This document shows, one piece after another, positions 45,401-57,495 of a stretch of 64,000 bases of DNA. The translations under genes were made by a program, and so were the position numbers. Position 1 is the first letter of the stretch. Every line of letters begins with the position of its first letter. Source of the DNA: Primula veris (lineage: Eukaryota > Streptophyta > Magnoliopsida > Ericales > Primulaceae); assembly GCA_963682055.1 (NCBI GenBank), contig OY821740.1, forward strand, positions 32,628,795-32,692,794. Direction: 5' to 3'. The notes below the pieces were generated by a model. The model had not been told where the DNA came from. It ran no database searches and was given only the letters and a program-made list of their open reading frames with translations.

Positions 45401-48400
45401 CATGTCTGTATATCTAGTAAGGTGGTCTGTTGATCCAGTGTGATCGTAGAGGAATTCCAGACCTGTTTATTCCATGTAGATAGATAGCAACTACGAGAGA
45501 AAAACAAAAAAGTTCATGTTTACATAACCTTCCTTATTTATACAGATTCCAGCAGTCCATTTAGAGTCTGTTTTTCTAAAAGATTTTGGAAGGCTGTTTT
45601 GCTGGGTACACTGATTACCAGAGTCAGAAAACTATAGATTATAAATTAACAAAAATTATAAATTTATGGTAACCTGATTTACGTATAAGCTATATATTTT
45701 GCTTGCAGTTCTTCGTTTTGCAATTCTCTGATGAAAACAATGGATACAAGTTGAACAAACTTTGTGCCACCTAAGTAAAATTGATGAAAGTTATTTCCTT
45801 CCAAAATCACAAATCACAATATAATTCTTCACATTTTAATGTAAACATAATAATTTACTTTAAATTTTGGAAAATAGATTTATAGAATGAATGTGGATTG
45901 GCAATATCTAGTGTTGCAGCAAAATAATTAATGCAAAATATAGAAATGATTATAGTTAATGCACTACCTTTTGGCTACATTAAATTATTTCCATAATATT
46001 ATTAGACTTAAAAGATAGAAAATGGATGAGATAAATTTGATGCTCTAAACGTGTGCCCCCCGAGCACATTTTAGCTCTTCCATATTAACTTTCTAATAGT
46101 TGTGACTAGCATTAGCCATTGTAAAAAAATTACAGTTATTGTAGAAATAATAGTTGACACATTAGATTGTAAGTTTATTTACAATGTTAGAGTTTCGTTA
46201 TTTGTTTTGATTTGGACATTTTACAGGTATGTCTTGAAAGTCACAATCAGCCGTGGTTATGCAGGCAGCATTGTGGAGCACCATGATTTTGTGGTATGCT
46301 TACATTGCCCTCATCTCTCCATCCCGGTCTTCCTCTCTCTCTCTTCAATTTGTCCAAGACTAAATCTATTTTTACCATGATTTAGATTGGGTTTTAAGGT
46401 CGATGTTTTTTTCTCATTTGGTATTAATTGCCATTTACCACGAGTGGAATACCACTTTCAACAAGAAGCATGTTATTATCCTGCAATGACCATGATTTGG
46501 GTAACTTGGGTTGGACTAGTTGGGTTGGACCTTGAGTAATAGACTAATTTGAAGAGATTTTTATGGGTATTAGATAACTATGAACTGTTAGCAACTTAGT
46601 ACACCCAGTTTCCAGGAGGCGAATTTAGACTGTTAATAAAAGTTGGAAGCAGTTTTGTTTCTCAATTGTGCTTCTTTCAACAATTTGTTACGTGTCTAGC
46701 TCTATTCCTTTTTGTGATTTTAATGAGCATTTGAAAACCAACAGTTTATGCAGAATTAAGTTTCTAATCCTTCTTTTAATCCACCAGGTTCGTAATTACA
46801 CCCCACCACCACCGATTAATAACAGCATCAAGGTAAGTTTGATATTTCAAAATTTCATTTCTATACAAAAACACGCAAGGACCAAATATATTATCACAGC
46901 ATTGTAGTCTTTAGTAATATGCCAACCGTTCATGATATTTTACTGAGGCTCTTTTGATGCAAGGATCATTTGCGAGAAATTGTAAGGAACAGAGATTATC
47001 TTTACACAAATACCATAAGATCGACGAACAGCATTTTCTTTTCTTACTTTTTTTCCTTCTAAGGATCCTTTACATCAAACGCAGCCTCAGGATTCTATAT
47101 ATCGCAATGCTATTGAATATTCTATTTTATCCGGAAAGGGAGGAGACAGTTTATGTTAAGGACCAGTGTGTGATACCCTTGGGATATATTTACTTTACCT
47201 CGCAGATGGAAGTTGGTATTGAAGATTGTCTTCACATCGAGTTTGAGTACAATAAAAGCAAGTAGGTGACAAAAAGATCCTTTTCCTGTTAGCAATTAAT
47301 CTATTCATGATTCAATATCTTAATTGTGCAGGTCTTGGTTTTTCTAAAGCGTGTCACTTGAAAAACATGAAGCGTAGAATACGTGCATTTTTTTTTGTCT
47401 TGATTTTTTTTGCTGACTGCACATTTCTTTCTCAGGTATCATCTGAAAGATGTCATAATCGGAAAGATTTACTTTTTATTGGTAAGAATTAAGATAAAAA
47501 ATATGGACCTTGAGATAAGACGCAGAGAATCAACAGGATCAGGATCCACCACGCATGTTGAGACCGAGACACTTGCAAAATTTGAGTTGATGGATGGTGC
47601 TCCTGTTAGAGGTACAACTAATTGCTTTTATATATGTTTTACCCCTTTTCCAAGACTATATGTCTCTTAGTTGCAGGAAGCTTCGAATTTATCGACGCTT
47701 TGGCCTCGGAAGCTCGCTTACGCGCTTCCGTCGTCGGAAGCTCACGGAAACTTCCATATCACAATGTAAAAGGGAAATAGATACATGGTAATTGAGAGAA
47801 GTAGAAAGATAGGAAATAAAAAATTATCCAGACTTATTAACACCCAATTTGTATTTGCCTATATCAATCACATTTATATCTAACCCAATTTGTATTTGCC
47901 TATATCAACCACATCCATATCTAACCCAACCCTAGCAGACCGGCTCTTAATACCTATGCTAACCCATAAAAGATTATTATGTATTTGTTTTCTATCTTTA
48001 AGTATTAGGAGAATTATTATTGTTTATTGGTATTTTATCAAATAAAATTATAAAATTAAAAATTCTCTTAGACGCTTCAGACGATGCTTCCTCACTTTAA
48101 CTACCATCCGCTTCCTCACCCCCGCTTCCTTACACGCTCCCGTTCCTGCTTCGTGCAACTATGATATATCTATTCCTAGGAGTTACAAACTTGAGTTGGA
48201 GATTTTTGCACAATGGTCATGAAAGCAGAAAATATGCTTTCCTAAATAAATTTGAGTTAATCAAAATTGTATTTGTGTTGATAATCAAAATTGTTATGAT
48301 GTACTTATAGGGAATTCCCGGGAATTCCCCCTCTATGGTTTTCTTCCTATGTGGTGTACACAAACGAAATAATATATTAGGTTCGGGTAGTAATTGCTAA

Positions 48401-48959
48401 CTTTGTAAGTTGGTGATTGAGATCCCAAGTTGATGATACTTTAGTGTATAAAACTGTAATCAACCTATCAACGTGGTTGGATGTTACAGTTGAGAGATCC
48501 GTCTGAAATGGAGCTTCTTAATTTCTCACACATAATTGTAGACTGTACAGTGTCCACAAATGAAATAGATATTCGGTTTAGTAGCTGTAATTGTTAACTT
48601 TAGTAAGTTGGCGTTCGAAATCCAAAGTTGATGATATTTTCGTGTACAAAACTGTAATGAACCTATCATTGTGGTTGTAGATTATAGTTGTGAAATGCAT
48701 CTGAGATGAAGCTTCTAATATTGGCATATATTTGTTCTTGGATTTTACAGGTGAATCCATACCGCTTAGGCTATTCCTTAGCCCCTACGAACTGACACCG
48801 ACACACCGCAACATAAACAACAAATTCAGTGTGAAGTATTACTTAAACCTTGTTCTTGTTGATGAGGAAGACCGTCGTTATTTTAAGCAACAAGAAATTA
48901 CTATTTATCGACTTGCTGAAAACTCGAAGCAAACTGAAGGGGATTTGATAGTCTCATAA
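42485..48959 (+). CDS. VPS26: VPS26 retromer subunit, modelled 311 aa, 11 exons
   Basis: VPS26 has an arrestin-like fold and, with VPS35 and VPS29, forms the core retromer that recycles vacuolar sorting receptors and other cargo from endosomes. Coding exons are 42485-42487, 42578-42652, 43529-43603, 43699-43771, 43888-43932, 44127-44238, 46227-46293, 46788-46832, 47206-47261, 47436-47611 and 48751-48959; every junction keeps the frame. Family signatures include [79 protein letters not shown] and FSVKYYLNLVLVDEEDRRYF. Exon 1 contributes only the ATG. Introns 6 and 10 are long because of inserted repeats. The length matches plant VPS26A/B proteins and no defect is seen. Confidence 0.97.
44770..45365. 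mobile_element. Repeat-like insertion in VPS26 intron 6
   Basis: Both flanks are rich in GGATACG-type units in opposite orientation (GTATCGGATACGGATACGAG near 44776; GTATCGGTATCATATC and ATATCCGTATTCTCG near 45316-45350). This suggests a non-autonomous element with subterminal repeats. Boundaries are uncertain. Confidence 0.45.
47668..48161. mobile_element. MITE-like element in VPS26 intron 10 (about 494 bp)
   Basis: The ends TAGTTGCAGGAAGC and (reverse complement) TAGTTGCACGAAGC match at 13 of 14 positions. Subterminal regions are rich in GGAAGC/GCTTCC units. No matching target duplication was found. Confidence 0.65.
48353..48745. repeat. Tandem duplication in VPS26 intron 10, about 195-bp unit
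   Basis: The segment from about 48353 to 48547 is repeated at about 48548-48745 with substitutions (shared: AAGTTGATGATA, AAAACTGTAAT, AACCTATCA). The second copy ends next to the exon 11 acceptor. Confidence 0.8.
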
Positions 48960-51269
48960 GGTCACAATTCTGAATGAATCGATAGTATCTAATGTCGATT
49001 TCACATGGAAGTTGAATTATTAGATTTTGGGGTCTTAGCTCATCTTTGTACATAAAATTTTATGACAACTCGACTCATTTTCTTTCTGTCATTGTAATAT
49101 TGAAAAAAGAGGGAAAACAGTGATGTTTATGTTCTCCATTTGGTGCAACAGTCTTTTTAAAAAGAGATGTAAGATTTTTGAAGGCTTAATGCCCAAGAAT
49201 TCGTGTGAAAGATATTTCTCTTATTGCTATATATTCGTTGGGAATTCACAAGTCAGATATAAATTGATATATCAGCCTTGATAAATGTGATTATATGAGA
49301 GCAGTTTAAAATCCAATCTTGTTACTTCGCTTATGAGTCTGTCTGGTATTCTGGTACAACTTTTAAACATTTATCTGCATATTCAAGTTTCACACCGAGC
49401 TATTTGGGTCTAAAAGCTTGGGATGTTTCTTGAGATCACCAAAATTTCCCTTCATTTTATAGTGGCAAATGTCTGTTCTTTCTAGCAGTAGGCAATTAAT
49501 TTCTTTGAGATTCTTTTGCTCAAGGCCATCTCATCTCAGCCTTTGGATTTTCAGCGACTAGCCGAGAATGCAACTTCAACAACAAAGGCGGTTGATAGAG
49601 GAGGGGACATCTGAGCCCCAATACAACTTTTATAAAGAGATCAGTGTTTATCATCGAGTACATTTACTGGTAATCCACTAAAATGTGCACACCACAACAG
49701 CCAGCACTGCAAGTACAACAAACTAAAGTAGTAGAATTTAATTCAGAAACTGATAGTTTCTTTATAATAAAATTCTAAACATGAGTAAATTAACAGTATA
49801 TATATTTTTTTAGGGAAAGGCAAGGCCGGTGCTTAAAAATGCGTTTTCTTGATAATTTAATCATTAGGTTTACCTTTTGATTCGCATTACTTCCTGCCCC
49901 TTTTTTCAGATAGAACTTTTCTAAGAGAAAGTTGTTTATAAAACGAGCTAATTAGATGAAAGACCAAGGAAGACATTACCAAAAACATGCATGCATGTAA
50001 TCTATTTAAACAAAAGTTCTGTTAATATTTCCCTTGTAATTGCCTGTCTGAAGTTATAGGATAGACTCGATAGAGTAACTAGGCAGCGTGACAATGCACA
50101 ACAAACTTTTTTGCAACTATTTCAGAATACATTGCTAAGAGCCTAAGAACGATATCTGAAGATGTAAGATAACTATACTAAACATTTCTATTCTTGTTCT
50201 GTTGTTCACCTTAGGTGACAGAACGCTTCTGCGACAATAATAACTACCCATCATGGTATACCTAGAGCCACCGAGTCTACGGCCTCCAGAGATAGAGAGA
50301 ACTGATCAAGTTTCCGTAAGTTTCCTCTGATATTTCTAACAAACTGAACTGCTATACCAATTGTAAAGAAAATTCATAATTTTTGGTATGATTTTTTGTA
50401 TTTTATCACCTTTTCCAGAACGCCTTACATCTTGATTTCTACACTTTTTGCTAAGTACCCAAGTCTTAAGCTATTTCCACTCCTTAAAGAGCGTGTACAG
50501 CGTCACGCCCCGATTTCCACAGAAACCCGGGGACGCGATATATATAAAATAAAATAAAATAAAATAAATAATAAAGGAAAATAACCATTGAAAACAGAGC
50601 CTTCCGAATACGCTACTTAGGCATATATTACACAAAAATAGTACCATTACAGTGGGTTCTTCACAAAACTAATATTCAGCATTTACAATAATACACAACA
50701 CCACAACAACTAGGCCTTGAGTAGCTATACTACAAGTGCAACCCAAAACATCAACTCTTCAGCCCTGTTTGTAAGCTCAAACCGCCTGGGAAACCTGTAC
50801 TACGAGACCTCTGCCTCGATTGAAGCTAAGAAGACTACAGTTAGGGTGGGACAGATACATAGGAAAAGGAATGAAATCACTCGTGCTTAGCCTCCAAAAA
50901 TTCAGGTTAAACCTGCGACGACCAACTCAAAGTACTCTCCCATGTGATAGCTATATAACGGAGAAAACAGATTGAAAAACGGATTAACGAGCACTAAAAA
51001 AAACTAGGTTTTAAGTGTGTGTTTATGGTTTTTCTCTCTTTTTCTCACCCTTACTCTCTAGATCTGTATATATGCGTATATGTATGTGTTTACTGTATGT
51101 TTGTAGATGGTTATAAGAGAAATGAAGAGGTGTGGAAAGATAAAAATAAAGTGGAGTCCATTCATTTTCTTACTACCGAAGTACTTCACTCATTTTTATT
51201 TGGTCTTTTTTAATAAGACAATATAACTTATATATTAATTTGGATATTTTTTTACAAAAATGCTCCAAG
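48960..51269. other. 3' flank of VPS26 and intergenic DNA, no gene seen
   Basis: The first few hundred bases should include the VPS26 3' UTR. Around 50499-50545 the stretch CGTCACGCCCCGATTTCCAC followed by CCCGGGGACGCG and a TAAAA repeat looks like plant retroelement debris. The frame at 51019-51213 is not supported. Confidence 0.5.
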
Positions 51270-51461
51270 GTTAATGTAAATCTCAACGGTTTCATGACGA
51301 AAACACAAATATGCGTCTTTTTTCTTTTCCGAGATGTACAATGACATGTTTTGAAATTTTAAATTTTACCATAATTTCCAAAACATGTCATTATACATCT
51401 CGGAAAAAAAAATAAGATGCATATTTGTGTTCCCGTCGTGAAACCGTTGAGATTTGCATTA
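51270..51461. repeat. Foldback MITE-like inverted repeat, arms of about 90 bp
   Basis: 51270-51360 pairs with the reverse complement of about 51365-51461 (shared: AATCTCAACGGTTTCA, ACACAAATATGC, CCGAGATGTA, AATGACATGTTTTG) with almost no loop. It would give a long hairpin if transcribed. Confidence 0.85.
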
Positions 51462-51535
51462 GCCAAATTTTGATTTGAAGTGTTTTTACAAAAAGTGTCC
51501 AAGTTGATGTTTAAGTTGATATACATGTATACTTC

Positions 51536-51554
51536 ATATATATATATATATATA
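51536..51554. repeat. (TA)n microsatellite
   Basis: A run of about nine TA units adjoining the Helitron-like end. Confidence 0.85.
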
Positions 51555-51865
51555 CTAGTAATCGTGCTCCACGCTTTGCGTGTGAGACGCGAATCGATAA
51601 AATTTAAAAAATAAGTGTAGTTATGATACCAATATTTGGAGAATAAAAAAAAGATAAGAGTATAAGATGAGAATACTAAAAAAAAATTTGAGAGCTTAAA
51701 TAGGGATAAAAAGTGTTATTAGTTATTACTTTTTTTTCTATTTTTTATGAGAATATGGTATTGTGGTAATTAATAAAAAAGTGTAAGAGTATTTTTGGAA
51801 AAAAATGGTAAAATTTAGGAGAATCAAAAAATCTTGGGTTGACTTATTATAATAGTATAAATATA
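51555..51865 (-). mobile_element. Non-autonomous Helitron-like element (about 310 bp)
   Basis: On the minus strand the 3' end reads CTAG followed by T. A short hairpin (CACGC...GCGTG) lies about 17 nt upstream, the classical Helitron terminus. The same terminus occurs at 62816. The proposed 5' end, near TTATACTATTATAATA, resembles Helitron starts but lacks the TC dinucleotide. No helicase gene. Confidence 0.65.
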
Positions 51866-52429
51866 CACGCATATATTTATAGATCAAATATTATAGTATA
51901 TACCAATGAAGAAAAAAACATTTACTTTTGAGGCTGCCAGATTGCTTTCACTTTTTTAGAAAAAAAACTCAAAACTTTTAATAATTACCCAATTTCGAAA
52001 ATACATTTAAAATTTAGAAAAAAAAACTGTCAAGAAATAATTATTTAATGTTAAAAAAAATAAAAAATAAAAACATATTATTTAATTACTAGTATATATA
52101 CAAATATGCATATAATATTCAGGGTATTGCTTCCTCCACAACATTTAAAAATTCGTCCTCGAAATTAATTACTTTAAAGAATATAGAAGGCTAAAGTAAT
52201 ACATCAGTACATATAGAGCTACAGTACTTGTATCAACTTAAATCTTCGTTATGCTCTTCAAAATCAGCCTTGACATGTAAAAAAAGAAAACTTATAGCCT
52301 TGTAGGTTAAGAAAATCAATACAAAATCAACAAGTTTCTTTAATAGATATCAATGCCCACATGAATACCGGTAGCTAGTCGGTGACTCACGTGATCGTCA
52401 ATATTAAAAACAAAACAAAACCTTTTTGA

Positions 52430-52760
52430 GTCGTCCAGAATTAGACGGCTCCAAAATTAACGTCTCGTTTTATATTTTTGAGACGGTAGTGAATCGTCTT
52501 CAAAGATGCATTTGAGACGGTTCATAACCATCTCCTTAAGCTTTTGAAGACGGTTGAAGAGCCGTTTTAAAAGATGCATTTGAGACGGTTTTAACACTAA
52601 CGTCTCAAATCGTCTTTTGAAACGGTTACAGAAATTTTGCTACGTCAATCCTGAAAACGGTTCGTTAAACCATCTCAAAAGCGTTTTGAGACGGTTTGTT
52701 CACTTTTTGAGACGGTTTACAACCGTCTCAATATTAATATTTGGCGTAGCAATACTGTAG
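52430..52760. mobile_element. CACTA-like subterminal repeat cluster
   Basis: About ten copies of GAGACGGTTT, or close variants and complements, lie within 330 bp, in both orientations. Arrays of short subterminal motifs of this kind mark the ends of CACTA elements. A clean CACTA terminal repeat is not visible, so it may be decayed or belong to another class. Confidence 0.5.
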
Positions 52761-52773
52761 GACTAGAAGAAAG

Positions 52774-53073
52774 CTAGACTCTCCCTGTAACAAGCATATC
52801 ACAATATTGAGGGAGCTCAGTGCTTTCATTTCTATTTTCTTTCAGATTATACAACTGTTCAAGAATCTTATAATTCCTCAAAATTACTTCCACATTTCTA
52901 TTCTCAAAACATAATGACATTATAAAGTCAAGTGATAGATTAAAACCTAGGGGAATAATTTTCCAAGAACTCGACCTCGAACAATTTAAACGAACAGATA
53001 AAGGGTCATTGGGGCTAACCCGAATAAATCTAATTATTTTAAAAACCATTGTTAACTGATCGTAACTAATCAA
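52774..53073 (-). other. Open frame of unknown origin, about 99 codons
   Basis: The translated sequence has normal-looking composition (segments WKIIPLGFNLSLDF and NYKILEQLYNLKEN) but matches no family I recognise and has no clear start, introns or partner exons. It sits between transposon remnants, so a degraded transposon-borne gene fragment is the most likely reading. Confidence 0.2.
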
Positions 53074-53209
53074 TTAAGTGAAGGCATGCAGGCTGCCAGG
53101 ATGTATTTAGTTTTATAAGTTAATGGGTTCAGCGGCGGGACTAGAGCAAATTGTTCGTAATTATGTGGGTGCCAAAAGACTTACCTCTAGGAAAAACAAT
53201 TCAAAAATA

Positions 53210-53757
53210 CAGCAAAACCTTTTATAAATTAATAAACTCTCTAAAATAATAATTTTTTCCGGTCCCGACTTGGTCCAATTTAAAAAATTGCTAATTTCGA
53301 TAAATTAATAAGACAATAAATTTTCAAAAGATCTTTATATAAATTTTTTATTCCAACAAAATCATAAATTAATAATTCTCCCATATAACAAACATTAATA
53401 AGGAGATTTCATGAAACATGACTCCATTGTCGATTTATTCTTTTTCAAATCCCATTCTACTTAGAGCTTCTTTGTATTTTAATGTATTTAATGTCTATTT
53501 TTACACTAATAAACGGTTTAATATCTTATAAAATTTTATAATAGTAAGTGAAGTAGAGTATTTGACTTTTCTAAACGAGTTTAACGAGTATTCTTAGTAA
53601 TATATAATGAGGTTTATGTTATTAACGAGTATATTTATTGAATCGATAAAAAAACTTCTTTAAAATAATAAATTATTAATTTATCTATTAATTAATATAT
53701 CTCTAAATTAATAAATTTGTTTGGTCCCATCAATATTAATTTATAGAGGTTTTACTG
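53210..53757. mobile_element. Emigrant-type (pogo/Tc1-mariner) MITE, 548 bp
   Basis: The left end is CAGCAAAACCTTTTATAAAT and the right end reads ATTTATAGAGGTTTTACTG, giving the Emigrant/Lemi1 terminal repeat (CAGTAAAACCTCTATAAATT). It is flanked by TA on both sides (53208-53209 and 53758-53759). Size and subterminal TTAATAA-rich structure fit the family. No transposase. Confidence 0.85.
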
Positions 53758-54902
53758 TACATGGTAAAAACTTTTTTTTTTTTATATGAGGGTGCTAATT
53801 TCATTTTAGCCTACTACTATTTTCTCCCTTAAGGCTCCGCAAACCCAATTGTTAAAGGGGAAATCTACAACTTCACTGTTTGATTCATGGATTTTAAGAG
53901 GGAAATTCCAAATATTTGGAAGCGGAGTGCTTGACCAGGTTGGGAGATCTAGATATCAGTGCAAATCTAGGACCCCGTAATGCGGTTGCTAATCCACCAA
54001 TTCTAAAAAATTGTATCCAAAATATACAATGGGGTGGTAATGTTTTAAATAATATATGGGTGGTTGTAGTCATGTCACTTCCCTCGTAGCTCTGCCCTGA
54101 GAGTTCAGCGAGAACGAAGAGGTGCTTCAAATGATCACTATGACATGATTTTGGGAACTATTGGCGTTATAGTTTTGTTGTCGTGTGAAATGAGCTTTGT
54201 GGAAGTGTGTGCCTGTAATTAAGGTTTGCCATGGCTTTTGAAACAATGAGAAATCGCATAAGGGCTTAACCGCAAACCTCGATAGTAGAATATGATTTCC
54301 GTTGATAATTTCAGTCACCGAGTATTAGTTGAAGATTGATTACCTTTTTGATTAGTTAGAAGGTTGTTGGAAAAACATGTTAAAAACATGGGTGTTTCCG
54401 AATGGTCGCTGGACCAACTTCGAGTCATTTTTTCATGTGACAGCGCTGAGTTGTTTATACCGTACTCAACGTATTTGAGTCGCCCGTGTGACGAGCTTCA
54501 TAACGGTATATCGCAAGGCCTATTTGGAGAATGGGTGTCAATACAAAGTGGCTTCAAAGTTGGTCTATCGAAAGCTCAAATCTGGAAAACGAAATGGTTA
54601 ATGAGAAAACCATTTAGAATAATCTCATATTGGAAGATTGAGGGTCAATTTTACAATATATATAGAAGGCCAACCCATATAGTTGTTAAACAAACAAAGT
54701 CCACATACACCTAAGAGTATTAGTGTGTACCACACACGCGCGCTCGCTCGTGTCTCGGGGCGCGGGCGCGGGCGTGGGCTTGGGATTTGGGGAATGTCTC
54801 GGATCTTGGGTCTTGGGTCTTGGGTCCAAACCTGAATAATGAGTTTTGTATAAAATACATAAGCAGTCCCTAGAGTTTCCAGCAACAGAAACGCCAACAA
54901 TG

Positions 54903-55077
54903 AATGAGATTAAATGCTGTGGTTTCAGAATTGATTGAGCGGATTCTGGGGGTGTAACTCCCAGAATTGATGACCAACATTTATGGCTGAAAATGAGATT
55001 AAATGCTGCGGTTTCAGAATTGATTGAGCGGATTCTGGGGGTGTAACTCCCAGAATTGATGACCAAATTTATGGCTG
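54903..55077. repeat. 89-bp tandem duplication inside the solo LTR
   Basis: 54903-54989 and 54992-55077 are almost identical (shared: AATGAGATTAAATGCTG, GATTCTGGGGGTGTAACTCC). Confidence 0.9.
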
Positions 55078-55432
55078 CGGTTTCATTAGAGGCTATAAAA
55101 GACATACATATAGAGAGAGAGAACCGCACCACCAACAGCTCGACCTGTGGTTCGGTGCCGGTTTCCACACGAGCCACTCTGAGATACAAGTTGTACCTTA
55201 GGAACAAAGTCCCGAAACCAGAAACCTTTAAAGGTGGTTCGGAAAATATTATTTAAGGAAAACTGCTCAGCAGTTGCCTTCTTTTATATTTATGTTATTT
55301 ATTTTTCAGTTATTTACATTCTGTTCATTTCATTTCAGTACCGTTACTTTTCTGTATTTACATTTCAGTACTGTTTACTTCCAGTCTTTCTATTCTGTAA
55401 TTTATTTTCAGTTCTGTAATTTCCAGTTTTTA

Positions 55433-55625
55433 CAAAACCAGTCCGGCAGTTTATTTTATTACAAAACCAGTCCGGCAGTTTGTTTTTTGTTAAAACCAGT
55501 CCGGCAGTTTGTTTTATTACAAAACCAGTCCGGCAGTTTGTTTTTTATTAAAACCAGTCCGGCAGTTTGTTTTATTACGAAACAGTCCGGCAGTTTGTTT
55601 TATTACATAACAGTCCAGCAGTTTA
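55433..55625. repeat. Minisatellite inside the solo LTR, about 29-bp unit, seven copies
   Basis: The unit is close to AAAACCAGTCCGGCAGTTTG plus TTTTATTAC. Copies of CAGTCCGGCAGTTT begin near 55439, 55468, 55497, 55525, 55554, 55583 and 55611; the last is mutated to CAGTCCAGCAG. Confidence 0.9.
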
Positions 55626-55806
55626 ATAATTTATATTAATCTGTCTGGAATTTTAATTAGCGTTATTTAAATTCTGTACGAGTCAGGAATTGTAATTAAT
55701 ATTCCAATTGTCAGAAATAAAGTGTTATTTCCATTGCGTTCCTGTCTTTGTTATTTATTGTATTTTCAATTATTGTTTTCGATATAGTACAAAAACCAAC
55801 AAAGGT

Positions 55807-57177
55807 TATAGTGAAAAATATAATCCATCAATCATGTTTGTTAATTACAAGATTATACAACATTATGAGGACTATGAGGTCTGCTGATTATTTTCCATAC
55901 TTTAGTGGAAAATTACATAACTAATTAGAAAAGTCCTTTTAAGTGTTTCATAAACTATCAAACTAAGTTGATGAATATACAATTTACCATGTTGTCGTGA
56001 CAAGAATGGTGAGAATAAGAGAGCTCTATGAGGGTCACACGTACTAAAACTCGTTGATCTAATTTTGTCTTGGTCTCAGCTTAAATTTAGTGGCCGGCCC
56101 CCTTTTAAAAAAAATCCTGTTCATATATCAAAACTCTCATAAATTTTTTAAATTTAGGTCACATTACAAGTAATAAAAAAATATATTATTTCGTAAATTT
56201 TTGGTATTATTTTTTTTACTTAATAATTTAAACAAAAACTAAAAAAAACAAGCTGTTTTTTTACACTATAATATATTTCTCGTATAGATTATAATATTTT
56301 TTTTAAGTTTAAAAACATCTTTGAATATCTTTTTTACATTTTAATATATTTTTCGTATAGATTATAAGTTATTTTTAATCTTAAAAACAGTTTTTAAGTT
56401 TTTTTTTATTGGGTCGGATGAATGAAATTTAAAATAGTTTCGGTACAGAACTTGAAGACGAAAATCTTATAAAATATGAGCTATATCTAATATTATTCAT
56501 ATAAAATTGATAACATTGATAGGTGTGGTCGTTAATGGATGAGTTATCATTCCCTGACCGTCCAAATGTTATGTGATACTTATCTGGACTTAAGATTTGA
56601 CACAAAGCCTTATTGGAATTAAGTATTAAAAAACTTACTCGTTAGTAATTTTCTGATTTCTATAACCCATATTTTCAGTTAATGGCTGAGCATATGGCTT
56701 TGGGCTTGTTTTGAGCCCACTCACAACTTCCCTTCACCAGTACTCTTGTTCGAAAATTTAAAACTTCTGCATATATAATTATAAAATACGAGTATGAAAA
56801 ATAATAAGGCATAGATCAATTGCGTACAAAGTACTCTATGTAGGCACTTGATCTATGTCTTCATATTGTTGTCCCTATACGAGGAAGATAAGATCGTCGG
56901 GAAAAGCCTGTACTGATGCGGAAACGATCGATATTTGGACAGTAAGGGCTATATAATTAGGATAGGAACTTAGGGATATGGGGTTGCAATAACAACCCAT
57001 AATTTACCTGAAAATTTATTTAACATATGAGATTCTTATGAAATTTTAGAAATGGTGTAGTTTTCCAAACCCGGAATTGTTTTCACAACCACAAAAAAAT
57101 AGTGACGGCTCTGCTTGATCGTAGTTCAAAAAACGTTTATTATATAATAGTTTACAATAAACTTACATGATATAATC
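55807..57177. other. Intergenic, no gene seen
   Basis: AT-rich DNA. The stretch GTGGCCGGCCCCCTTTT near 56090 hints at another GGCC-ended transposon remnant. No coding support. Confidence 0.55.
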
Positions 57178-57495
57178 AGTGCCCGTCCGGTATATCGGAA
57201 TGTGTAAGGCTAGATATTATTTTTTTTGCTCGATAAATATAAATCAAAATAAAAATTAAATTAAATTTTAATTTACGAGTTTTGAATCCATGATTTCTTA
57301 TGTTGAATACCATCTACTTTACCATTTGATCTATTACAACACATTGTAAACAAATTGGTGTTTAATATTTTTATTTTAACTACCCAGTATATTAAAAATA
57401 TAGTCGGGTGTTGTCCGTTTTTTTTTTTTTTCCGGATCAATTAACCAAAACTCAAGTTTTACTCGACTTGAACTTTGAACCGCCCCCGAATATAA
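57178..57495 (+). repeat. Dispersed repeat pair, copy 1 (about 320 bp)
   Basis: Direct repeat of about 58438-58735. Shared blocks: CGATAAATATAAATCAAAAT, CATTTGATCTATT, GTTTAATATTTTTATTTTAA and a GAACCGC end. It starts with a GCCCGGTATAT-type sequence. It is a degraded non-coding mobile element of unknown class. Confidence 0.75.

Larger units (their letters stand above)
54365..55801. mobile_element. Solo LTR (1437 bp) with 5-bp target duplication
   Basis: It starts TGTTGG and ends CCAACA, a perfect 6-bp inverted terminus of LTR type. The 5-bp target duplication AAGGT is exact (54360-54364 and 55802-55806). A TATA-like CTATAAAAGAC lies at about 55092. There is an 89-bp internal duplication and a minisatellite (both listed). 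No internal retrotransposon region or second LTR is present, so this is a recombination product of a full element. The superfamily (Ty1/copia or Ty3/gypsy) is undecided. Open frames inside it (54364-54714, 55274-55639) are not genes. Confidence 0.9.

Noticed and set aside
48301..48330. Palindromic GGGAATTCCCGGGAATTCCC as a regulatory site
   Set aside because: A short local duplication of GGGAATTCCC inside an intron; nothing else supports a function.
54364..54714. 116-codon open frame
   Set aside because: It lies in the first part of the solo LTR and matches no known protein family.
55274..55639. 121-codon open frame
   Set aside because: It is a translation of the LTR minisatellite, giving an artificial repeat protein.
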